A DNA stretch of 64,000 nucleotides from Vampirovibrio chlorellavorus. GTDB taxonomy: Bacteria; Cyanobacteriota; Vampirovibrionia; Vampirovibrionales; Vampirovibrionaceae. Of the stretch, positions 45,837 through 53,762 are shown piece by piece (the first letter of the stretch is position 1; the number at the start of each line of letters is the position of its first letter). The stretch covers positions 372,001 to 436,000 of the forward strand of contig NZ_QFWH01000002.1 in assembly GCF_003149375.1 (NCBI RefSeq), written 5' to 3'. The translations under genes were made by a program, and so were the position numbers. Under the pieces are notes generated by a model. The model saw only the letters and a program-made list of their open reading frames with translations, was not told the origin of the DNA and ran no database searches.

Positions 45837-46484
45837 TTAAGGTGTTTGTCCTCCCCCCCGGTAAAACCCTTTCATGCGGTAGCTGGGTTTTCGGGGAGCC
45901 AGACTTTTGAGCTGGGCCAGCCCATCGCGATACAGTAAAAAAGTGTCGCTGCCGCCTTCGCCTAAAAATTTCTCAAGGCGGGCCTGGGTGCCAAGGATCA
46001 GCACTGTTTCCCAGCTTTCGGGGAGGGCGGTGGTGTCGCTATTCAGGCTGAGTTTTTGTGGACTTCGCTGGTAATCGTAGCGAATGGTGTAGGTGGCGTT
46101 GGGCACCGGGTACAGAAATAACTGGTTCCCTTTGCGGTAAAAATACTGCGGTCGGCCAGTCACCGTTTCTCCGTGGGCGATGGGGTAGGTGTAGTCCACC
46201 TCTTCAATCCGGATTTTGCTGCCCGTTTCCTGCACGGAATCGGCGATGACATCCTGCACCTCACATTGCGTGGTTAGGCTGTAGGCGCTTGTACCCGCCG
46301 TGGTGTTCAAGGTGGCCGATTGCTGCAAACGATGGACTTGTAATCGTTGCAAGATTTCCGTGTAGGTTTCGTTGAGAAAGTCCACGGTCTGAATGATGGG
46401 AGTCTGGGCGTTGCTGAGCGTGCTGGTCTCCACCTGCCCGGTGCGACGCAGAGTTTCATTCACCAGTTGCAGGAGTGTACTCAT
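45837..46484 (-). CDS. head-tail neck adaptor, gp4-like
   Basis: This 215-residue protein has an N-terminal helical part (LLQLVNETLRRTGQ, VDFLNETYTEILQRL) and a beta middle with GRPQYFYRKGNQLFLYPVPNATYTIRYDYQRSP, then WETVLILGTQARLEKFLGEGG. This pattern is common in tail-tubular A and gp4-type neck proteins of podoviruses, which sit below the portal. It overlaps the preceding small gene by 29 bp. Confidence 0.72.
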   Translation of the reverse strand: MSTLLQLVNETLRRTGQVETSTLSNAQTPIIQTVDFLNETYTEILQRLQVHRLQQSATLNTTAGTSAYSLTTQCEVQDVIADSVQETGSKIRIEEVDYTYPIAHGETVTGRPQYFYRKGNQLFLYPVPNATYTIRYDYQRSPQKLSLNSDTTALPESWETVLILGTQARLEKFLGEGGSDTFLLYRDGLAQLKSLAPRKPSYRMKGFYRGGGQTP

Positions 46485-46677
46485 CCGCCGCTCCTTTCAG
46501 CTTCAGCAGTTTGAGCCGATAGTCGGCGGGGTACTGTTTCAGAATCTGGGCCAGCGTGCCCTGAATACGGGTTTTAAACTTGGTTTTTCGGTTTTCGCAA
46601 AGCCAGATGGCTTGTTCCGAGTAAATATCGGGAGGCGTTGGACTGTGCTGCACTTCATCGTTAAACGGTAAATCCAT
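46456..46677 (-). CDS. small phage-module protein
   Basis: This 73-residue protein begins MDLPFNDEVQHSPTPPDIYSEQAIWLCENRK and ends with a basic helix. AAGGAG lies ~6 nt before the ATG. It sits between the capsid terminator and the neck adaptor gene. No family recognised; a head-joining or packaging accessory is possible. Confidence 0.65.
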   Translation of the reverse strand: MDLPFNDEVQHSPTPPDIYSEQAIWLCENRKTKFKTRIQGTLAQILKQYPADYRLKLLKLKGAADEYTPATGE

Positions 46678-46714
46678 CCTGTTCTCCTTGGGTTTAAAAC
46701 GGGAAAAATAAAAG

Positions 46715-46751
46715 AGGAAAAAAAGGAGCGATGGCCCATAACAGCCATCGC
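46715..46751 (-). terminator. terminator directly after the capsid gene
   Basis: GCGATGGC/GCCATCGC (46744-46751 with 46728-46735) forms an 8-bp stem with an 8-nt loop. On the minus strand TCC then seven T residues follow (46724-46718). It would end most capsid transcripts and lower expression of downstream tail genes. Confidence 0.85.
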
Positions 46752-46797
46752 CCCGGTGGAGTTGCGTTAGAGAGACAGTGGGAGAGAAAAGGAGTTG

Positions 46798-47631
46798 TTA
46801 GGCGGATGCTTTCAACACGGCGCCCGCTTTGGGCATCATGACCTTGGAACCATACAGGTACAGTCCTTTGACCGCATCGGCAAACATGTTGTAAGGACGA
46901 ACCGTTTCAATCTTGCTAACCTGGCTGGCAAAGCTGATGAAATCCTGGGTGAAGGCCAGCAGATTAACCACCCCGCTGACCGCCGGGTTGTTGGTGGTGA
47001 CATGCACCCCAAAGCCAGCCACGTTCCCAATGTAGCCGTTTTGCACCACGTTGTCTCCCAGACTGGTGGCCCGGGTAAATTCGGTGGATTGCAAGAGCAG
47101 GGTTTTGAACTTGGGGGTAATCACCAGATTACGACCTTCCTGCGGAGCGTTGGCGTTGTCCAGCTTTTCGGCCAACTGGGTGATGTAGCCGTAAATATTG
47201 GCGCTGGTCAGGGTGATGGGGGCCACATCCGTGCCGATGACGTTGCCCGAATCCACATCGGTGTAGTGACCAATCAGTCGGGTGTCCACCACGTCCCGGA
47301 TGGCGATGGCCGCCCGGCCCGCATAGCCTTCCAGAATATCTACGTTGGCCTGGGCCTTGTCTAAATCATCGACTTTAAAGGCGAAGTACTTTTGTTGATC
47401 AATCAATAAATCCACCATGGGATCGGTCAGACTCTGGAAGGAAATGGTCATGTCCCGGGTGTAGTTGTTGACGGTCACATCGCCAAAGGTGCGCACATGA
47501 ACCACGTCACCGGCGTTGGTGATTTCGCCTTCAAAATCACGGTTGACCAGGTTGGCCATGACCACGGTTTTATCAAAAATTTTGAGCAGCTTTTTGCTCC
47601 AGATTTCGGGAATGAAGTTTGCGGTTGCCAT
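46798..47631 (-). CDS. major capsid protein
   Basis: This 277-residue protein begins MATANFIPEIWSKKLLKIFDK and contains GDVVHVRTFGDVTVNNY, DQQKYFAFKVDDLDKAQANVDILE, LVITPKFKTLLLQS, GYIGNVAGFGVHVTTNNP and FASQVSKIETVRPYNMFADAVKGLYLYGSKVM. This is the character of P22-coat/HK97-fold capsid proteins of short-tailed phages. It is downstream of the scaffold gene and flanked by two terminator-like hairpins, as expected of the most abundant product. AAAGGA lies upstream. Confidence 0.85.
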   Translation of the reverse strand: MATANFIPEIWSKKLLKIFDKTVVMANLVNRDFEGEITNAGDVVHVRTFGDVTVNNYTRDMTISFQSLTDPMVDLLIDQQKYFAFKVDDLDKAQANVDILEGYAGRAAIAIRDVVDTRLIGHYTDVDSGNVIGTDVAPITLTSANIYGYITQLAEKLDNANAPQEGRNLVITPKFKTLLLQSTEFTRATSLGDNVVQNGYIGNVAGFGVHVTTNNPAVSGVVNLLAFTQDFISFASQVSKIETVRPYNMFADAVKGLYLYGSKVMMPKAGAVLKASA

Positions 47632-47668
47632 TGTCGGGGGTCCTTTCTGGTTGATGAAAACGGGACAT

Positions 47669-47699
47669 TAAAAAAGCCGCTGAATCGAATGCTTGCGGC
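47669..47699 (-). terminator. weaker terminator-like hairpin before the capsid gene
   Basis: GCCGC/GCGGC (47695-47699 with 47676-47680) makes a 5-bp stem with a 14-nt loop, followed on the minus strand by six T residues. It may allow partial read-through from scaffold to capsid. Confidence 0.5.
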
Positions 47700-47731
47700 C
47701 TTCGGGTCTGTGCTTGGGATGGGGCTTTTTA

Positions 47732-48346
47732 TTACTGCACCCGGTTATTTTTGAGCGCCTCATTGATGGCTGCTTCGTTTTTGAGAAATTCAGGCAGGCT
47801 CATTTGGGCAATTTGCTGCCGAGAGAATCGGGGCGGCTCACTGGGTGTTTGACGCTGGGTGGCCGCTTCCATGTACGGATTTTGCTTGGGAATGCCGCTA
47901 TTTTTTTCGGAATCGACGGTATCCATTTTTTCTTTGAGTGTGGCTTGAAATTTCTGGGAGAAGATGGCTAAGCCCTTTTCTAACAGGGTTTCCCACTGAT
48001 CGGTTCCGCCATCGGGATCGTCCCGCAGCAGGGTCACCACCTCTTGCAGAATGAAAGGCTCAAACCGGGCGAACTCGGGTGATTTTTTTCGGAAACTGTT
48101 CAGCGCGCTTTTTAATTCGGCCTCTTCTTTCAGGTCGGCCAGATGAGTTTTGGCGGCGTCGTCCACAATTTGTCGAACGAAGGAAAACGGATCGCTGACA
48201 AACAGCTCGAGAGCTTGATTGGGTGGCAAGGACTCAATGCTAGGCGGGCTTGGATTGGCTGGATTTTGTGGGAGATCGGTTGACTGATTGCCCGAATTTC
48301 GCGACTGAAGTGTCGTTGGTGATATCGAAGATGATGGTTGAGACAT
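47732..48346 (-). CDS. phage scaffolding protein
   Basis: This 204-residue protein has a Ser/Pro/Asn-rich N-terminus, a helical middle (ELFVSDPFSFVRQIVDDAAKTHLADLKEEAELKSALNSFRKK) and a basic helical end (RQQIAQMSLPEFLKNEAAINEALKNNR). Composition, size and location immediately before the major capsid gene fit a scaffolding protein that directs capsid assembly and is later lost. AAGGAG lies ~7 nt before the ATG. Confidence 0.72.
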   Translation of the reverse strand: MSQPSSSISPTTLQSRNSGNQSTDLPQNPANPSPPSIESLPPNQALELFVSDPFSFVRQIVDDAAKTHLADLKEEAELKSALNSFRKKSPEFARFEPFILQEVVTLLRDDPDGGTDQWETLLEKGLAIFSQKFQATLKEKMDTVDSEKNSGIPKQNPYMEAATQRQTPSEPPRFSRQQIAQMSLPEFLKNEAAINEALKNNRVQ

Positions 48347-48389
48347 GGGTTTCTCCTTGTGTAAATGGCTAAGTGTGCGCTGAGTTTCG

Positions 48390-48647
48390 TTAGTCCGTAT
48401 CCATCGGTTTGCGAGACCACTCCCGGTCGGCCTGTTGGATGATGAGTAACGGTGTGGAAAAAATTTCCTGAATCACTTGTGCCCGAATGGCCTCATAGAG
48501 AAAAGCCTCTTTGGCGTCGGTGTCGGTCACCCGGGTGCGTAGTTCCGGCCGGAAACTATTTTGCAGCAGATCCCAACCGGGTTCCCGGATCAGATCCGTA
48601 AACAGGGTGGCTTTTTCACGCAAACTGAGTTGTTTGTAGGCGGTCAT
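48390..48647 (-). CDS. small protein coupled to the portal gene
   Basis: This 85-residue helical protein starts MTAYKQLSLREKATLFTDLIREPGWDLL. Its ATG overlaps the portal stop by 4 bp, so it is translationally coupled. Charged helices and the QEIFSTPLLIIQQADREW segment suggest a head accessory role. No family recognised. Confidence 0.7.
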   Translation of the reverse strand: MTAYKQLSLREKATLFTDLIREPGWDLLQNSFRPELRTRVTDTDAKEAFLYEAIRAQVIQEIFSTPLLIIQQADREWSRKPMDTD

Positions 48648-50398
48648 GCGGAGGCTCCCCTTTCTGCTTGAGGCGGTGCGCTGATGAAAATATCGGCTTC
48701 ATCGGTGAAACCCAGACGGCGATACACCTTTTTGTACAGGCTGAGCCAGTCCACCCGATCCCGCAGCGCCGCGCTGTTTTCCACCAGTCGCAAAAACGAG
48801 GTGATGGCGTTCAATTCCTGCGCCTTGTTCAACAGGCCTCGCGAACCATCAATGCGGAACTGACAGTGACAGGTTTGCAGCACTTCCGGTAATAATGTTT
48901 TAAACAGGACTTGCCCGCCGGGCTGACACACCCGCAACTGCTCCGGTTGGCTGAGAAACTGTCGGGCATTTTCCAGCACCATCCTCAGGAACGGTTCCAG
49001 AGAGGTATGCTCCAGGTGGGCCAGGCAGGAGGAGAATTTTTGAGTACCGCCTTGCACCAAAACGCTCACCTCCGTGGCTGTTCGGGATTGTCCCTGCTCG
49101 TTGCCGGTGAAGTATTTCAGGGCGCCCGTGGCTTCCTGCGCTTCCGCTTTAAGATCGGCGATTTCGGTAAAGGCCACCGTGAAATTATTCAGGTACTGAA
49201 TGGGCCTTAGCGTATCGTGGCTTTTCACCGGAATGAGCGCCCCCGGGCGAGTGACTACCGCCTCGGGATCGAACACGTCATCGTTGATGAGATAGGTAAA
49301 AGGGTTGTTAATGGACAGGTTTATTACATCCAATTTTTGGTTGGTCAGGGTGTTGATGGCGTGCTGTAAACCCAACGATTTTTCGATGGCCCCTATTCCG
49401 TAAATCTCGTTGGGTACCGGAATGAAATTGGTAAAAATGAACGGCTTCATGCCCGAGTCATAGGGGTTGGGCTCAAAGCGAATGACCGTATCGCCATTGG
49501 CCACTACGCACACGTAATTTGGGTACAGCGTGTCGTCCACCGTAAAATCGCCCCATGCTTCCAGCAGGGTGATTTTGGGAGACGATTGCTTGTTTTGTGT
49601 GTGCGGATTTTCGGTGAGTCCAAAGGCCCGGCGTTTGCTTTGCTTGTTGCTGTCCTCAATGCTCAGGCGCTTGGGATTGTTCGGGTCCAGTGCTTCCAGA
49701 TTGTGGTAAGCCGGATTATTTTTCAGGCTCTGCCACTCCCGATCCACTTTGCGGATGACGTTGGCCCGTTCAAAATCCGGGGCGTCGGGATCGATAAAGA
49801 AGTCGAACATATCCAGGGTTTCAAAGTCCGGGCCATGGTAGGTCACTTCTTCCCGACTGACTTTTTGACTGCCCACCGTCACCCCAAACAGGGTGACCGG
49901 TTGCCGCGCTTGTCGGCTTTGGGTGGATTTTCGCCAGGGCACGGCGGCCACCGTGTTGCCGGTGATAATGGCCTGTTTCAGGAAAGGGGCGTATTTCTCA
50001 ATGAAGCTGGCGTCTTCCAGTTTATTGCGCAAAAACTCCTCAATCACATTGGCCTGATTGTGGTTTTCCTCGGTTTTACCGATGACCGAGAAAAAGCGCT
50101 CATTGGCTGGAAACAGGGCATTCAGCAGATTCGAGTGAATGGCTTCCACCGCTTCGTATAAAACCGGACGCACCACCTGACTGCGATCGTGCGGGTGGTT
50201 TTCCGTCTCTGTATAGAGAGAAGGCGTGTCGCACAGGTAGGCCTCCCAGCATTCCCGCCATTTTCGTTCCAGTCCGCTTCGGGATTGTTTCCACTGCTGG
50301 TATTGCGTGTAAACAAGTTCGGCCAGCGTTTGCTGGTTCTCTTCCGTTAACGCCATCAGTGTTGATGTTGTGGCCGAGGTGGCCATTGGATGCGACAT
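48644..50398 (-). CDS. portal (head-tail connector) protein
   Basis: This 584-residue protein has the usual podovirus portal build: an N-terminal helical region (WKQSRSGLERKWRECWEAYLC), RSQVVRPVLYEAVEAIHSNLLNALFP, a wing region with GPDFETLDMFDFFIDPDAPDFERANVI and PFIFTNFIPVPNEIYGIGAIEKSLGLQHAINTLTNQKLD, then GALKYFTGNEQGQSRTATEVSVLVQGG with a stem and crown. GGAGGG precedes the ATG by 6 nt. It would form the dodecameric DNA gate, yet no terminase gene is present to drive packaging. Confidence 0.82.
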   Translation of the reverse strand: MSHPMATSATTSTLMALTEENQQTLAELVYTQYQQWKQSRSGLERKWRECWEAYLCDTPSLYTETENHPHDRSQVVRPVLYEAVEAIHSNLLNALFPANERFFSVIGKTEENHNQANVIEEFLRNKLEDASFIEKYAPFLKQAIITGNTVAAVPWRKSTQSRQARQPVTLFGVTVGSQKVSREEVTYHGPDFETLDMFDFFIDPDAPDFERANVIRKVDREWQSLKNNPAYHNLEALDPNNPKRLSIEDSNKQSKRRAFGLTENPHTQNKQSSPKITLLEAWGDFTVDDTLYPNYVCVVANGDTVIRFEPNPYDSGMKPFIFTNFIPVPNEIYGIGAIEKSLGLQHAINTLTNQKLDVINLSINNPFTYLINDDVFDPEAVVTRPGALIPVKSHDTLRPIQYLNNFTVAFTEIADLKAEAQEATGALKYFTGNEQGQSRTATEVSVLVQGGTQKFSSCLAHLEHTSLEPFLRMVLENARQFLSQPEQLRVCQPGGQVLFKTLLPEVLQTCHCQFRIDGSRGLLNKAQELNAITSFLRLVENSAALRDRVDWLSLYKKVYRRLGFTDEADIFISAPPQAERGASA

Positions 50399-50438
50399 AA
50401 GTTCCCTCCGTGTTTGATGAATCAGCGCTTGTTAATGG

Positions 50439-50508
50439 GGGAGCGTCACAAAACGCTCCCGTAAAACTGGTTTGGCGAGTGAAAAGATTCAGCGATAGAA
50501 AAGATTCA
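50439..50508. promoter_or_regulatory. hairpin and phased direct repeats in the portal leader
   Basis: GGGAGCGT and ACGCTCCC (50439-50446, 50453-50460) form a perfect 8-bp stem with loop CACAAA and no T-run. GAAAAGATTCA is repeated at 50481-50491 and 50498-50508, 17 bp apart. Both lie in the gene-free stretch before the portal start and could be an operator or phage regulatory site. Confidence 0.45.
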
Positions 50509-50799
50509 CCACTTGGGGGGAGGGCGGCCTGAAAAATGGAAAAACAGGTAGAAAAAATGAATCGATTCGCCACAGGCGTCAGCGAATTGGGCAATACGAA
50601 GCGCTTCATGCGTACTTCAGCAGCACAGTCGGCCATACGATCCCAAAGGGCGAAGAGGCACCTGCGGGCAGCGAGCCATCAACCCCGTGAGCACCCAGTC
50701 AATACAGCCCGTGCAAGGTGGTTGATGATCATTAGTATGCGCCGTGATGCCAGATTCTCCCAGCGAAGGAGATTTACGATTTTTTGAAATCGGGCTTAC
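50509..50799. other. gene-free stretch before the phage module
   Basis: I see no convincing coding frame on either strand; the apparent minus-strand ORF overlaps the portal gene in another frame. There is no terminase-like sequence. A weak inverted repeat (CGATTT/AAATCG) lies just left of the 237-aa gene stop. Confidence 0.4.
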
Positions 50800-51513
50800 T
50801 TATAGGTCCAGCTTGTCCAGCCTGATTTTCATATCCCGGTTTTGCAGGGTGACCGTTTCATCTTTTCTGGCAGGGGGGGTGGATTCTGCTTCTGATTTGA
50901 CTGCCGGGGCTTTGGCCTTTTCGGGTTCTCCAAGGCTTTGCCGCCATGATGCCATTTCATCAGCGTACGCCCTGGCTCTGTTTTGCTGGAGTTGGGTTCG
51001 GATGGACTGAAGGGTTGGTCCGTTGGGCAAGGTCATGGACGGATAAAAAGTACTTAGATGAGTGACAGTGTCTTTCAAGGTATCCGCTATAAAACTATCG
51101 GCGATTCCCTGCAGGATGGCGGTATCCACGGGCTGATGGGTGTATTGGCAAATGGCAAAATACTCCATGATATGATCCACGACCGTGATCACCTCGGTGG
51201 CTACCCGGCTACGCTCTGCTTCCGGTAGCACGAACAGACAGTTCATGGCGTGGTGGACGCTTTCGATTTTGTCGTAGCTGCGGGCCTTGTTTTTGGCTTT
51301 GAACAGACTGAGGACTTTTTCCGGCGGAAGTGTCCTGGGGTTTTGCAGCAAATGGCTGGCCTGGCAATGTTTGTCGGCCAGTCGAGAGAGGATGGATCCC
51401 ATCAGCGTTTTGTGACTGGCCGGGAAGCCCACAATCATCTCAACGCTGAGGGCAACCTCTTCTTCGGCTTCGTACCAACGTGCTTTGGGTGTGCTGTTTG
51501 TATCGGGTTCCAT
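50800..51513 (-). CDS. helical protein of unknown function at the phage-module edge
   Basis: This 237-residue protein has AAGG ~8 nt before the ATG. It is mostly helical (VSVEMIVGFPASHKTLMGSILSRLADKH, IESVHHAMNCLFVLPEAERSRVATEVITVVDHIMEYF) and ends in a charged low-complexity tail (PEKAKAPAVKSEAES...). It shows no phage signature. It is co-directional with the module but separated by 400 bp, so it may be a host gene or a module regulator. Confidence 0.6.
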   Translation of the reverse strand: MEPDTNSTPKARWYEAEEEVALSVEMIVGFPASHKTLMGSILSRLADKHCQASHLLQNPRTLPPEKVLSLFKAKNKARSYDKIESVHHAMNCLFVLPEAERSRVATEVITVVDHIMEYFAICQYTHQPVDTAILQGIADSFIADTLKDTVTHLSTFYPSMTLPNGPTLQSIRTQLQQNRARAYADEMASWRQSLGEPEKAKAPAVKSEAESTPPARKDETVTLQNRDMKIRLDKLDL

Positions 51514-51649
51514 TTAAAACCTTCGCTGAAAAGAAAATATCTGGAAAAAATGGTCTGAAGGTCATCGCCCTGAATGCCCGGAGCCGGGGTTTTGAATCCA
51601 GTCAGGTCACTATCTTATCAAATTTTGGGCGTTTTATTTCTCAAGTCCG

Positions 51650-53542
51650 TTACTTCTCAAGGTGATACCGCACGGTTGTCACCACTTTGTTGCTGCGGTA
51701 CCGCAACAGGGCCTTAATCATAATGGAGGTTTGGTTGTGCAGTAAGTTGTGCCACCAGCTTTTGGTCACAAATTCCGGGACGATGATGGTGACCAGATCG
51801 TGGACATAACGCTCTTCCACCTCATCGATATATTCCAGCAGTGGTTCGCTGATAGAACGGTACGGGGACTTGAGAATGGTCAGGGGAATGCCGCAGCCCC
51901 AGGCTTCCCACGCTTTTTTCAGGCGCTCCGTGGCCGCCGGGTTTAGTTCCACATGCACCGCTTCCACCCGGTCGGAGATGGTTTTGGCGTATTCCAGCGC
52001 GGGAATGGTTCCCCGGTGCAGGGAAGAAACCAGAACCAGTACGGTATGCTCAATGGCCGTTGGGCAGTAGCCGCTGTCTGGCAAGGCCAGCTGCTTGCCG
52101 ATGGATTCATAATGATTATGCACTTTCTGAAAAATAAAGATCACAATGGGCATGGCCACCAATACGATCCAGGCCCCTTCGGTGAATTTTTCAAAGGCCA
52201 GGATAATGGTGACAATTCCTGTGGCCAGCGCCCCAATGGTATTGACCATCGCTTTTCGCTGCCAGCCGGGTTGCTGCTCCGCTTTGTGATGGCCAATCAT
52301 GCCCCACTGGGCCAGGGTGAAGGAGAGAAAAACTCCAATGGCGTACAGGGGCATCATTTTATTGTAGTCAGCGTTGTAGGCGATAATGAGCAAAATGGCC
52401 AACACGCTTAAAATGACAATTCCGTTGCTGTAAACCAGCCGATCGCCCAGGTTCATCAGCTGTCTGGGCAGATAGCCGTCCTGGGCCAGAATCATGCCCA
52501 GCCGGGGAAAACCGTTGAAGCTGGTATTGGCCGCCAGAATCAGGATAAGGGCGGTTATAAACTGCACGATGAGATAAAACAGGCTGCCGTGGTTGAAGAC
52601 GCTGGCCGCAATCTGGGAAATCAGCGTTTCACGGTGTGGATCCATTTCCGGGGGGACAATACCGGGCAAGGCGTAGGCCAGGTAGGTAACCCCCATAAAG
52701 ATGGTGGCCAGCACCAGACCCATGTAAACCATGGTGCGGCTGGCATTGAGTTCCGCAGGCTCCTTGAATGCCTGAACCCCGTTTGAAACGGCCTCAATCC
52801 CCGTAAGGGCCGAGCAACCGTGTGAAAAGGCCCTTAACATGGCGGCGATTAAGACCAGCGGCGCCACGGTGCTGATTTGTTGACTGACTTGCGTGATTTC
52901 CGGGACGGATTCTATCTGCCCGGTGACGACTTTATAGATGCCGGTTCCGATGAGGGCCACCATGGAGAAGATGAAAAAGAAGGCCGGAATGGCGAAGGCT
53001 TTGCCGGATTCTTTGACCCCCCGCAGGTTCAGGAGCATGATGATGGCGATCATGATGATGCTGAGGGCGATGTTGTGCCCTTTGGGCAGCCAGCCGGTGG
53101 ATACAATGTTAGCCACCCCGGAGGAGATGCTCACGGCCACTGTCAGCACGTAGTCAATCAGCAGGGCGGACCCGGCGATTTGGCTGGCGGTTTTTCCCAG
53201 TCGGCTTTTGGCCACTTCGTAGCTGCCCCCACCCATGGGATAGGCGTAAATCACCTCCCGGTAGGACATCACCACAATAAACATCAGTAGCACAATAACG
53301 GCGGCGATGGGAATGGCCAATAAGCCGTTGAAGGCGGATTGCTGCAGCAGGTTCAGGCCCATTTGAGCGGATAGTCCCGCCGCAAACAGGGCGATGATAA
53401 TTTCTTCGGAGGCGTAGGCGGTTGAGGACAGTGCGTCCGAGGCAAAAACGGCCAACCCGATGGGAATGGACAAGCGTTCGTGCCGCGCCCGGTGGGAAGC
53501 CAGCGGGTTTCCCACAATAAATCGTTTTAGCCTGCTCCACAT
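51650..53542 (-). CDS. APC-superfamily transporter, KimA-like potassium or amino-acid importer
   Basis: This 630-residue protein has about 12 hydrophobic helices starting with LSIPIGLAVFASDALSSTAYASEEIIIALF, which closely follows the KimA (YdaO) pattern, and YPMGGGSYEVAKSRLG, NGVQAFKEP and GFPRLGMILAQDGYLPR. The C-terminal ~150 residues form a cytosolic USP-like domain (VLVLVSSLHRGTIPALEYAK). KimA importers take up K+ and are controlled by c-di-AMP; I find no ydaO/c-di-AMP riboswitch upstream. The ribosome site is weak. Confidence 0.87.
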   Translation of the reverse strand: MWSRLKRFIVGNPLASHRARHERLSIPIGLAVFASDALSSTAYASEEIIIALFAAGLSAQMGLNLLQQSAFNGLLAIPIAAVIVLLMFIVVMSYREVIYAYPMGGGSYEVAKSRLGKTASQIAGSALLIDYVLTVAVSISSGVANIVSTGWLPKGHNIALSIIMIAIIMLLNLRGVKESGKAFAIPAFFFIFSMVALIGTGIYKVVTGQIESVPEITQVSQQISTVAPLVLIAAMLRAFSHGCSALTGIEAVSNGVQAFKEPAELNASRTMVYMGLVLATIFMGVTYLAYALPGIVPPEMDPHRETLISQIAASVFNHGSLFYLIVQFITALILILAANTSFNGFPRLGMILAQDGYLPRQLMNLGDRLVYSNGIVILSVLAILLIIAYNADYNKMMPLYAIGVFLSFTLAQWGMIGHHKAEQQPGWQRKAMVNTIGALATGIVTIILAFEKFTEGAWIVLVAMPIVIFIFQKVHNHYESIGKQLALPDSGYCPTAIEHTVLVLVSSLHRGTIPALEYAKTISDRVEAVHVELNPAATERLKKAWEAWGCGIPLTILKSPYRSISEPLLEYIDEVEERYVHDLVTIIVPEFVTKSWWHNLLHNQTSIMIKALLRYRSNKVVTTVRYHLEK

Positions 53543-53762
53543 AATAATGCTTTACCTACTGTCAATGCTTTGTCTACTGCTTCAGGACAGACCGAATATA
53601 CAAGTTTTTGCGGGGCTGGGCAATGCTTGATGACGGGAATGCAATAAAATGACATAAAAAACTTGCGGAATACCGGGCGGAATGGCTTAATGGAACTAGT
53701 GGCCAGCGCATGTCATGGCTGTGTGATATCGCTGGTTTTGTTGTTTGTCGGGAGTTTTGGTT

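Larger units (their letters stand above)
41752..50398 (-). mobile_element. podovirus-like structural and lysis module (prophage-derived or domesticated)
   Basis: Twelve co-directional genes run portal, small gene, scaffold, capsid, small gene, neck protein, gp10-like tail protein, tail fibre, unknown, holin-like, endolysin, unknown. The order is that of short-tailed phages. Several genes overlap by 1-30 bp, and all frames are open. No terminase, integrase, repressor, replication or recombination gene is found in the flanks, which are lepA on the left and a transporter gene on the right. I see no flanking direct repeat that could be an att site. Confidence 0.8.

Noticed and set aside
50100-50636. 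178-codon minus-strand frame at the portal start
   Set aside because: It overlaps the portal gene in another frame, lacks a ribosome site and has shadow-like composition.
41353-51650. att direct repeats flanking the phage module
   Set aside because: By eye, no shared sequence longer than a few bases was found between the lepA-side and transporter-side borders.
53543-53762. c-di-AMP (ydaO) riboswitch before the KimA-like gene
   Set aside because: No conserved ydaO core or terminator hairpin is seen upstream of the minus-strand start.
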